Source: Crambe crambe (taxonomy: Eukaryota > Porifera > Demospongiae > Poecilosclerida > Crambeidae). From it: 64,000 bases of DNA. The stretch spans positions 6,878,480-6,942,479 of the forward strand of contig OZ004593.1 of assembly GCA_963924555.1 (NCBI GenBank). The letters run 5' to 3'. This document shows positions 11,527-20,720 of this stretch, in pieces. The stretch's first letter is position 1. Every line of letters begins with the position of its first letter. A model generated the notes under the pieces. It worked only from the letters and a program-made list of their open reading frames with translations. It searched no databases and was not told the origin of the DNA. A program made the position numbers and the translations under genes.

Positions 11527-14498
11527 ATGACTGGTTCTGATAACTGTGACACAGTCAACCGACGTCCAACTCTCTCGCAGCAGCAAGAATGCAAAAGTGA
11601 AGGCGTATCCCCTGCAGACAAGCTAAGAAGAAGAGCAATGAAAAATTCGCACGACACGAAATCCTCTTCACCGTCTCCATCCAGCAGCTCAGGAGAAAGC
11701 AGTTCACCATCCAACTCCACTTCAAATCAACTTCCTTCATTCATTGTAGAATGTCCCCCAAACCCTGCAGTGGAAGTAGGTAAAATAGAAAGCACCATTA
11801 TTTCACCAGTCAATAAAAAGAAGGATCAGTCATCCAGTGACGGTCCCCTCAAAAAGCCGCTTTGCAGCACTGAGAAAAAAGATTTGTTGCAGTCACTGAA
11901 GCAGACGAGTAGCTCTTGTGGATCCAGCAGTATGCGCATGTTAACCCACGGTCACATGACCACTACTCCCACTCTCTGCAAGGGAACGAGCAGTTACATC
12001 TACCACTGCCCGAGGAACCTTACACATCGGAAGAACACTCGTTCCAGACCACTCCACCCCAACTCCAAATCAACAGTGCTTCCGGGATTTATACCTGCAA
12101 GCTACAACTTACTGGTCGAAGAAGACAGTTGCAGCGACGAGACACAAAGCATGATAGAAATCTGCCACTCTAAACCTCTCTACCCAGAAAATCCTACCCT
12201 TGAGGCATCTTGTTGGGAGAATGAGCTCACTTTGGTTTCTCGTCAGAGATCTCAGAGACATAAGACACGTCGTGACCCTCTGGGGCTGGAGTTCCCAACA
12301 GCAGCCAATAGCAGACACCAAGTAAGTCAAATAAAAATAGAGATTAATTCCATGCTTGCAGTTAACTAGATACTCTCATGAGAGTTGCACCCTTAAACAG
12401 TGAATACCATAATCAAGTCATGAAGGTTGTTAACTGGTATTCAAGTAATTATGAAATCATTATTATAAAAGCAAGCTTTGCACGGATTTCTCTTTACCTT
12501 GCATATTTGCTGGGCTATAATAGTAATGATATAATTTCTATACAAGCACCATTAAATTAGACCCTACCATTTCATTCATTGCACTCCTGCTCCACACCCA
12601 AGCAGTTTTTAGGTTTCATGGTGATCAAAATTAATAAAGCAGCAATTATGTATTATGCAATTCCATGATCATTACTAAAGTATGTTGAAGACTTTGACCT
12701 CCTTCCCCCCTGCCTGGATGGTATGGTCTGATTTATCTCTCCCATGTTAATCAGTCACGGATTCCTTCACTCACTTCATGCAAGCACACACACATGCAAT
12801 GCACACACGCACACACACGCATGCAAACTTAGCCGCACAAGCCGCACATGGCTGAGGTTAATTGTCTCTAACCTTGCAGATATTTGATACCGGGAGCTCC
12901 AGGAGAAACCTCCAGGAATCCTACTGCTCACAGATGTATAATTCCCATACTGGTAAGAACCGAATAACATCCTTTATAACCTAATAAAACAGTCCCTTGG
13001 CCCCTTTGCTATATTAGAGGCACCCACATAAGGTCAATACCACCGAGGCATTAAACGCTTATTTCCTTTTTAACAATTAGTGGCTGAAATGATGTCACAG
13101 ACTCTGTTGTGAAGTAATGCTAAATAATTGATGATGGAATCAAAGTGGGAGTTAGTGTTGTTTTTAAGAGCAAGTGGTCTCCAGCTGTAACAGTACTGCA
13201 CTGGAAAACCAGAATAAATAAACAACTCTCCCTTGTGTGTAGCTATATATAGAAACGACATTATTGTGGTTTCTGTGTATGCAAAGCATCTGAGGATCAT
13301 GTTTTCACCCAGACCTTATGTAGCCATAATTGACTATGTTACTTAGCAGTTTTTCCTCAATTCTTGGCAGGCGTGTATGGATCAGTCTAGTTTCTATAGA
13401 ACCTCAAATGCCTTCTCATTTAGACTCTCTCTGGCTAATCATTTTTGAGGGGATAATGAGACTCCATTATGCAGTTGTTTATTGTTGATTGCAAGGTGAA
13501 GGAATGTAATTATTACTGTATGCAAATATTATACAGATCACACCACCTTGAGCTGCGAGAAGTTGTTGTCTGGTCACCACAGTAAAATCAGTTCTTTTCA
13601 GCACACTACTGCTAAGAGTCAGAGTCATATGAGTATTCCCCAATACGGTGTTGGTGGTTGTCGCACACCTTGCCCCAGACCACAACAACACAGCAACATT
13701 GCTTTCATGCGATCAGCTTCTTGTAGCCATCCACGCCTCCTACACCCAGCAGCAAACATTAGAGGTGAGTCAGTCCAATGACAGCTGTTCCTTCTGTTGT
13801 TCATCTGCATGGAGTCCCAGGGGTATTTGAATGCAACTAGTTGCTGGAGTCCCCAAGGGTTTAATTTGGGCATTGATGGCTTGTCTATTCTAAATTGAAT
13901 TTGATCCACTTTATTGTATAAACTGATTGAGACTGGTTTGTATAGTGGGGGTGCCAGGTCGTACACACCAGAAACTGCCTCCAGTAGCCAATGTGACTGG
14001 TAAACAGATGACACCCCCCTATTTGTCCGTTTGTATTCAACCGCTGGATTGCAGGAATGACTCCTCCACCTGACCTGGCCTGGCTAGTTGCACTGAGCTG
14101 GCCATGTGAGGCCACCAATCCCCCCATAAAAATAAACACCCATTCTATATTAGCTGGCAAGTTCACTTTGTGTGAGCAGACTGCAGCCCTACCAGTACTT
14201 CCCTGGTGCCACTGTACTCTGGGCACGCATAATATTTATACAGTATCCATGGTAATGTGTGGAAATAAGGTGGAAGAGTTTATGCAACAGTGATTAGTGG
14301 GTGGGTGGCGTAACATATTTTTTAGCTCTAGTGTTTTGAGTAAGCTCTTTGTCTCCCTCCCTCCCTCCTGCCCTTCCCAATACAGATTCTACACTTCCCA
14401 ATCATCGGTCTTCAAGAGTCCAACAATCTGGAGTATTAACTGACAAAAAAGTCAAACTTCACGTTCCACAAGGAAAGAAAACAGCTTCTTTCATATGA
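11527..14498 (+). CDS. Unrecognised Ser-rich protein, four exons
   Basis: Starts MTGSDNCDTVNRRPTLSQQ. Exon 1 (11527-about 12321) carries a long Ser/Pro/Lys-rich, probably disordered stretch. Exon 2 is about 12880-12954, exon 3 about 13538-13765 and exon 4 about 14386-14498. The phases fit across all junctions: CAA|gtaagt to cag|ATATTT, ACTG|gtaaga to cag|ATCACA, AGAG|gtgagt to cag|ATTCTA. It ends KKVKLHVPQGKKTASFI. I recognise no domain. Cys, His and Ser are common, with no transmembrane segment, signal peptide or clear coiled coil. The consistent phases over four exons make a real gene likely. An ACGCATGCGC palindrome (11421-11430) lies about 100 bp upstream. Confidence 0.7.
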
Positions 14499-14563
14499 TC
14501 CTCACAATACATAATGCTAGTCATAATCACCTTCAAATCTCAACCTTTTTTTTTTTTGTGTTT

Positions 14564-15363
14564 TCATTTATCACTTGAAATATTATGAATATTTGTTTGA
14601 TGATCGATGGAAGGTGCTGGGTCATCAGTGTTTGATTGGAGGACAGCATTGTTCTCCTCCCTGGACTCTATACTTGCATACAAGTCTGAGAGATCCTTTT
14701 TCTGCTGAGTCAGTAATTTCTGGAGTTCCTCCGTTCGTGATGAAGCGAGTTCATTAATGGAAGAGAAGTCATTGAGTATGAGGCTCTCTTTCAGGTCTGA
14801 GACCAGTTTGGAGAGGCCTTCTGCTGCACGCACAATGTTGGCAGCTCTGATGGCCACCTCATTCTCCATGTGAGCCACCTGTGCTTCAGTCATCTGCCCT
14901 TGTTCATCCACACTCACCTAAATGTGGATACATTTGAAGATAAAATGTCTGCATGACTAGACAAAAATTGACTAAATTTAATCATAAAGTTTATTATGAT
15001 TTTCTTAAAAGTGTTATTGGCAGCTGTGAAGTGGGACTAATACTAATTGTCCAAGTAAACAAGATAAGGACAAACCTCTCACTTTAAAAGTACACTCTAT
15101 ACAAAATAACCTCCAAAAGAGGATAACCTCTCTACAACCTTTCTACAAGGACAAAGGCTGAGTCTCAAGTGTGTTCATTACTGTAGAACCAGAAGGATGT
15201 GCTTTAATTGGATATCAAGAGCTCAATTATTATCCCTGCCCTGCGGACCTGCCTTTGAGGCCTTGAGGATCTCACTATAGTTGTCCAGTATAGACTTCAC
15301 ATTGTCCCGTAACCGCCTCGAATAAGAAGAGACTTGAATCAGGTCCTTCTTTGATACCGACAT
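14564..15363 (-). CDS. MED22: Mediator complex subunit 22 (Surfeit-5)
   Basis: Two exons (15363-15253 and 14917-14564) give 154 aa. LIQVSSYSRRLRDNVKSIL and DNYSEILKASK match the start of MED22. AIRAANIVRAAEGLSKLVSD and LKESLILNDFSSINELA match its conserved centre. The reading frame joins only if the intron uses a GC donor (AAG|gcaggt) with acceptor ttag|GTGAGTG. MED22 is a helical subunit of the Mediator head, needed for RNA polymerase II transcription. It is back to back with RPL7A, 108 bp between start codons. Confidence 0.93.
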
Positions 15364-15471
15364 CAATGGTGCGCTTCAATAAGAATGCTGGGATATCCGG
15401 AGGAATGGAGAGGTATTTTACGGAGATCATGCCATGTGGTTCTTCCTTTACCAACTTGTATCTGAAGAGTA
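15364..15471. promoter_or_regulatory. Bidirectional MED22/RPL7A promoter with a 5'TOP-like tract
   Basis: 108 bp between the two ATGs. A pyrimidine stretch (ttcttccttta, about 15440-15450) about 25-30 bp before the RPL7A ATG looks like the 5' terminal oligopyrimidine start typical of ribosomal protein mRNAs. This is inferred; the transcription start is not shown. Confidence 0.5.
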
Positions 15472-16735
15472 ATGGTGAGTTGAATCTTGTTAGATCGACT
15501 TATGTATTGTGAAATCTCTCAGAGTGAGATTCATAACGTGATCTTAGGTAGTGTAGGTTGCTAGTATGCGAGTGTTTGATGCCTAATATTGAGCATGAGA
15601 AGTAGCCTGAGGGTTTTTAATTGACTCCCTCTTCTTGATGCATGATTGCAGCCTCCTAAGATAAAGAGTGTGAAGAGGACGAAAAAGGTGGCAGCTGCCC
15701 CTTACGTGGCAAAGCAGGTCCCCAAGAAGGAAACTAATCCACTCATTGAGAAGAGACCAAAGAACTTTGGAATTGGTATGTAACTTTGTGCATTTTTTCC
15801 TTCATGTGGATGTGTACTAACAAGTGGGCCACCGGCTCCATGCTTAAGAGGTGTAGAGCTATTGAGTCTTATTTCACTGGGTTGTGTAGGTGGAACCATA
15901 CAACCTAAACGGAACCTATCTCGTTATGTGCGATGGCCTAAATACATTCGCCTTCAGCGACAGAAACAGATTCTATACCAGCGACTGAAAGTACCTCCAA
16001 GTATTAACCAGTTCACACAAACTCTGGACAAGCAGACAGGTGGGCATCAATTAGGGACAGGACTGACGTATTTTAATTAAGCTTGTGTATGTAGCCACAC
16101 AACTCTTCAAATTGCTGCACAAATATCGTCCTGAAACAAAAGCAGAGAAGAAGCAGCGGTTAAAGGCTGCTGCTCTCAAGAAGAGTGAGGGAGAGACAGT
16201 CGCAGCTGGAAAGAAACCCATCACAGTCAAGTATGGAATCAACCATGTCACAAACCTCATTGAGCAAAAGAAAGCACAGCTGGTGGTGATAGCACATGAT
16301 GTGGACCCTATTGAGGCAAGCAGCAAGTCATTCCTTAATTGGCTGATAATAAGGTGGACTTTGACCCTTGCAGGTAGTGGTGTTTCTCCCTGCTCTGTGT
16401 AGAAAGATGGACGTGCCCTACTGCATAATAAAGGGCAAGTCACGGCTTGGCAGACTGGTGCACAAGAAGACTGCCACAGCTGTTTGCATGGTTGGAGTAA
16501 GAAAGTGGGTTTAGACCTTTGATTAGGGTTTGTACCTTAAAGGTTTGCACTTTTTGGTTGCAGTGAGGACAAGGGCTCATTTGGTAACCTAGTGGAGGCT
16601 GTCAAGACCAACTATAATGACAGATATGACGAGATTCGCAGGAAGTGGGGAGGAGGAGTGGTTGGGGTCAAGGCACAAGCTGCCCGTGCTAAAATCGAGA
16701 AGCTCAGACAGAAAGAACTGGTCCAAAAAATGTAG
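15472..16735 (+). CDS. RPL7A: 60S ribosomal protein L7a (eL8, Surfeit-3)
   Basis: The first coding exon is only the ATG (ATG|gtgagt, 15472-15474), a layout typical of ribosomal protein genes. Exon 2 begins at 15652 ([12 protein letters not shown]) and leads to [14 protein letters not shown]. Later exons carry [52 protein letters not shown] and [19 protein letters not shown]. The protein is nearly collinear with human eL8 and contains the L7Ae-type RNA-binding fold. The intron after DPIE uses a GC donor (GAG|gcaagc, 16316). The last intron is read as AGAAA|gtgggt to cag|TGAGG, giving VRNEDKG. It converges on MVB12. Confidence 0.96.
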
Positions 16736-16822
16736 CTTTGCAATCTTGAATTTGATGTTTTCAAAAATAATAATACACATGATCTGAAGTGGTAATGTAC
16801 ATTGCATTAAAAAGATTAATCT

Positions 16823-18126
16823 CTAAGTTACTAAAGAATTCCACTTGGAGAAATCAAAGTTGTACTGCAGGAAAGGGACGGGGATAATTCTGGAAATAGA
16901 TCTACTTGCATGCCTGCTCACCTGATTTTCAATGTCTTGCAAGGACATAGTCTTGAAGTTTTCATTCAGCCTGTACTGACTCACCAGATCTTCCTTGCCT
17001 CGTGTTAACTCAAATGTGATTCCATCAATGGCTACAAAGAAAATCAGTGGAAGTTATTTCTATTAATCAACTGAAGTCTTACCTTTCCTTATCTGCTTAG
17101 TTGAACTCCCCATTCGATCCTTTTTTATCCTACAAAAAGAATAATTATAGCCATGACAAATATTACTATATACTTTCATATAAACAGACTCACGGGAAGC
17201 CACCTCCTTCAGTATTGGTGGGAGGTGTGGAGACAGAGCTGGGTGGCTGTTGCTTAGCATCTTTCCCACTCTTCTTCTTGGGAACAGGTCCCATCTTATA
17301 ACAGATGCTGAAACCATTAATCTCTCTGCAAGAACAAGCATGGCACCACACAAAATATAAAGAGGATTCTCCATAACTATTGTCCTTAATGTCACCATCT
17401 GGATTCCCTCCCTCCCAATTCCAAGTCACTCACAGAAGTCTCTTGGTACAAATTTGTCCCTTGGACCCTGGTCACTCTCTAGGTACAAATTCCCTCTCTC
17501 CCTCCCTTAGTCACTCACGGAAGTCTCTTGTACTTGGCTGGGACATCTTCTTTGCGTTGGGCTGAGAGGATAATAATGTCAGTGATGGCCTCAGTGGCTT
17601 CTTCCAGAGCCACAATCCTCACCAATAGCTGCTTGGAGTGGAAAGACTTGCTATCTGTGAGATAGAGTATTATGGCAGTGTATGGCTCAAAAGGTCTGAC
17701 TCTCTTACTATCATCCATGGTGTAGAGAAGAGGGAGGAATCCAAGAGGAGCTCTGTCATTCAATGGATACACTTTCAACTCCGTTACGACCACAAACCCC
17801 TATATGAGCATCCTAGCTTAGCAGTAAGTCTATGTAAAACACTCACTCTTTGTGGTGAAGCAGTCTTTTTGGTGTAGCAGATGTAACGTGTGGTGAGGCC
17901 CATAAGACCCTCAGGAAAGTTGGCCTTCTTTCCATCAATAGTATTCTCAATCTAAACAAATGGGTGGGTAGCCATACATTGGTTGCTAGGCTAGCTATCA
18001 AACTTACCACAAAGTAATCCTGAGAGGGCGCCTTTTCTTTCTTGGAAACGATTCCTACATCCGTGATTACCATGTCGGCATCTTCCATCTTGTCCCAGTC
18101 ATCTGCGCTAATTTGTCTAGTCGTCA
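16823..18126 (-). CDS. MVB12: ESCRT-I subunit MVB12 (MABP + UMA domains)
   Basis: Start MTTRQISADDWDKMEDADMV. The MABP domain covers VITDVGIVSKKEKAPSQDYF, TTRYICYTKK, APLGFLPLLYTMDD, ITDIIILSAQRKEDVP and ends in NGFSICYKMGPVPKKK, which closely resembles the MVB12 motif. A disordered Pro/Ser linker follows. The C-terminus carries the UMA box: DGITFELTRGKEDLVSQYRL, then FKTMSLQDIENQ, spliced (CAG|gtgagc ... ctgcag|TACAAC) to YNFDFSKWNSLVT and a stop at 16823. MVB12 stabilises ESCRT-I and assists ubiquitin-dependent sorting into multivesicular bodies. A/B assignment is not possible; one pre-duplication orthologue is likely. Confidence 0.88.
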
Positions 18127-18284
18127 TTGCTCCTATCAATAGAAGCCACCCTTCTGCATGACTGTACTGCACTGTAGTGTATACTGCAAACGGAATTCAC
18201 ATTCTTGACCTTTGAACTATGCCTACGAGCATGCGCGTGTCCATGCTCGCGAAAATAATGTTCAATCACATACATTACAGTGGA

Positions 18285-18422
18285 TTGCAGGTTGCTTGAC
18301 ACTAGTACTTCAGCCAGCAAGGTCACATGGACCAATCAGATTTATGCTGACATCATTACCTGCAAATCTGATTGGTCCATGTGACTTCGGTGGCTGAAGT
18401 ACTAGTGTCAAGCAACCTGCAA
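18285..18422. repeat. Near-perfect foldback (59-bp arms, 20-bp loop) with mirrored CCAAT boxes
   Basis: Left arm 18285-18343 and right arm 18364-18422 pair at 56 of 59 positions by eye. Each arm contains ACCAATCAG or its complement. It ends 58 bp before the start codon at 18481, so it is either a foldback transposon remnant or a promoter palindrome. Confidence 0.92.
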
Positions 18423-18480
18423 ACTGTACTTTTTCACACCTGATAATGGAGTGTCCAGGATGTGTTGATGCTGAGTTGGA

Positions 18481-18987
18481 ATGGCCAGCAGCAAGAGAAA
18501 CAGGCAGAAGAAGCAAGGGATGAAGATGCAACTCCCTTCCCATGTCCAGATCAACATTAACAAAGAAGAAAGACTGATGCAACGAAATCTTGGAGAGTTG
18601 GAGAGAGAGACAAGATACAGGATGCGTTGTATCATGCAAGACCAACAAGTAGCATGGACAAAACTTCACATTCTACAAAGTCGTATCAGTGCCACACAAA
18701 AGCGTTCTCAAGTGTTTGCTTCCAAACAAAATGAGAATGCTTCTGCAGGGACGATGTCACACTTAAAGATGTCCGACACCAGCTACTTCAAGAGACTCAT
18801 GGGCCCAGGGAGGAGAAGGAGTTTGCACACCTCACATGCTGAAAGAAGTGCCAGCAGTGGACAGAGGGAGGAGAGGAAGAGAGACGAGGGCAAAGGATGT
18901 GAACTTGAGCTTAGGAGCTCATTAAAGAAAGCTGAGAAGGAACCAATTCTCTCACCACAAAACCTCAAATCTGTGACCTTTAATTAA
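18481..18987 (+). CDS. Unrecognised basic coiled-coil protein, intronless (paralogue 1)
   Basis: 168 aa in one exon from ATG 18481. The N-terminus is Lys/Arg/Gln-rich. NKEERLMQRNLGELERETRY plus the following residues form a predicted helix or coiled coil, and a Ser/Arg-rich tail follows. The neighbour at 19152 shares the pattern EERL-x6-L-x2-E-x6-C-I-x2-DQ-x5-KL, so the two are diverged tandem duplicates. The heptad style recalls CCDC190-type proteins, but the likeness is weak and I do not assign a function. Lack of introns contrasts with most neighbours and might reflect retroposition followed by duplication. Confidence 0.65.
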   Translation: MASSKRNRQKKQGMKMQLPSHVQININKEERLMQRNLGELERETRYRMRCIMQDQQVAWTKLHILQSRISATQKRSQVFASKQNENASAGTMSHLKMSDTSYFKRLMGPGRRRSLHTSHAERSASSGQREERKRDEGKGCELELRSSLKKAEKEPILSPQNLKSVTFN

Positions 18988-19030
18988 CTAATGCGTAACG
19001 CCTTTGAATCGAATTCCATTATTAATACCC

Positions 19031-19093
19031 ATCAAAAAAAATAATTTTTTTTGATGATAATATCGCGCGCGTTCATTATTAATAATAACGCGC
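19031..19093. other. Two short hairpins between the coiled-coil paralogues
   Basis: Hairpin A (19031-19055): an 11-bp stem, atc plus eight A paired with eight T plus gat, loop taa. Hairpin B (19067-19093): GCGCGTT paired with AACGCGC around an ATTATTAATAAT core that is itself palindromic. They sit between the stop of the first gene and the ATG of the second, where the 3' end and the next promoter must lie. Confidence 0.7.
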
Positions 19094-19151
19094 GAACGCT
19101 GCAACCGAGCCCCTCCTTTCTCCCTCAGCCCCCGACTGCCATTGACTCATC

Positions 19152-19592
19152 ATGGCCACAATTTCCACCAAGTCTGGGGACCTAGTGATGGTTCCATGGA
19201 ATGTACAGGGAGCGATAAGCAATGAAGAAAGACTTCTCCATAGCTCAATAAAACACCTGGACAAAGAAAGTGAGACATTAATGAAATGCATTGATCACGA
19301 TCAGAAGCAAGTCAGGATGAAATTGGAGAAATACAGGAAGAAGTTTGGATACTCCAGACAATATGGAGCATCATCAGCTCAAGTCACTGCCATCGAAGAT
19401 AAAAGAAGGCAATCCTTGATCACTGCCGTTCAGTTTAGGGATCACCCCCTGATGAGCAAGGCACTACCATGGAAACCAAGAACACCTACCCAAGACTCTC
19501 CAGAAAAGAAGACTTATGAGATCCAAGCGCACACTTTTGGACCGTCATACACTGGGATTTTGCAGAATAAGTACAGGAGGGGTCAGGGGTGA
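19152..19592 (+). CDS. Unrecognised coiled-coil protein, intronless (paralogue 2)
   Basis: 146 aa, single exon. Starts MATISTKSGDLVMVPWNVQ. SNEERLLHSSIKHLDKES and the residues up to KLEKYRKKFGYSRQYG align with the helical part of the gene at 18481. The C-terminal half is unrelated: polar, ending in TFGPSYTGILQNKYRRGQG. No domain recognised. It converges on PdxT, with only 66 bp between the stops. Confidence 0.65.
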   Translation: MATISTKSGDLVMVPWNVQGAISNEERLLHSSIKHLDKESETLMKCIDHDQKQVRMKLEKYRKKFGYSRQYGASSAQVTAIEDKRRQSLITAVQFRDHPLMSKALPWKPRTPTQDSPEKKTYEIQAHTFGPSYTGILQNKYRRGQG

Positions 19593-19658
19593 CTATCAAA
19601 TTTTGAAATTGAAGAATAATAATTATAGCAAATAAATATTTAAATAGTACCCTTTGTG

Positions 19659-20441
19659 CTATTGTCTGGTCGTTCTCTTTTGCTTTTCCTGCATTGCCTG
19701 TTGAATGAAGAATTGATGCCATCTTGTGTCTGTAGTCAGTTCGGGGTGAAAGGTCGTGGCTATGATATTTCTCTGTTGTACAGCAACCACAGTGCCTTCG
19801 GGCTCCAGCGTAGCCAGCACTTTGACTTCAGGGGAATTCACCTCGGAAATCCCAGGTGCTCGGATAAAGATACCGTGATAGGTCTTGTCAGAGGAGCCCT
19901 GATCTCTCAGCAAAGATGGAGAGTGTAGAGTGATCGGCGATTCAAAACTGGTGATCTGTCTTCCATACACATTTCTTGAGCACTCGATATCTACTCCTCC
20001 AATCTAATGAATAATAAAATATTGTTAGTTACATTACAATGCAGTACTATTATTACTCACAGTGACTTGTCCACCTTTCTTCTGCTCTGTCAGTTTGTTA
20101 GCCACAAGGATGAGACCAGCACACGTTCCCCACAACACCCCTGGGGCTGTTTCATTGGAGATCCATTCCCTTAAGGTCTCTTCAAAAGAATTCTTACTGA
20201 GAAACACACTGAGTGTGGTACTTTCCCCTCCGGGGATGATTAAACCTTCCAGTTCCTTCAAATGGGAAGGCTTTCTCACCTCTACTGTGTTGATACTCCA
20301 TTTTTTCTCCTTGGCCACTCTTTCCAGCATCTGAATGTGCTCTCTGAAGGCGCCTTGGATGCAAAGGACGCCTATATTCACGGGAACATTAGCCTCGCTG
20401 GGTCCTAGCTCCGAAGAGGTCACTTCTCCGCCAGAAGACAT
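19659..20441 (-). CDS. pdxT: Pyridoxal 5'-phosphate synthase glutaminase subunit (PdxT/SNO)
   Basis: Two exons (20441-20061 and 20003-19659) give 241 aa. IGVLCIQGAFREHIQML is the family N-terminus. GLIIPGGESTTLS forms the oxyanion loop, GVLWGTCAGLILVANK holds the nucleophilic Cys, and the His/Glu pair is in TTFHPELTTD, so the class I glutamine amidotransferase triad is intact. It releases ammonia from glutamine and passes it to PdxS for vitamin B6 synthesis independent of deoxyxylulose phosphate. The intron is in phase and splices to IGGVDIECSRNVYGRQI. It is head to head with PdxS, 279 bp between ATGs. Confidence 0.95.
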
Positions 20442-20720
20442 AACAATAAATCAATTATTATAAATAATGAATTTCTTTTATTAGACCACGTGTGATAAAT
20501 ATGATGCAGCTTGCTACTGGTCCTCATCTATTCGAATACTGAATTTACAAGGTTTTTTCCTCACGAGGCAAGTGTAAGTTGACTGCATAACAAGACATAA
20601 TGACTTCCCCTAGTTAGCTATGCATTGCATAATGATGGATAAGCTGCAGATTCTGTGACAGTGATCCAATTCGTTTTTCAGTTCTCAGAAGAATCAAGCA
20701 GCTGTAAGTCAAGATAGAGT
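20442..20720. promoter_or_regulatory. Bidirectional PdxT/PdxS promoter region
   Basis: 279 bp between divergent ATGs of the two subunits of one enzyme, which suits balanced expression. A CACGTG E-box lies at 20487-20492. No strong TATA box was seen. Confidence 0.55.

Noticed and set aside
15475-15651. Intronic C/D-box snoRNA in RPL7A, as in vertebrates
   Set aside because: A tgatg and a ctga occur, but only about 25-30 bases apart and without a terminal stem or convincing guide; not supported.
16051-16443. 130-codon minus-strand frame opposite RPL7A
   Set aside because: Antisense of highly conserved RPL7A exons.
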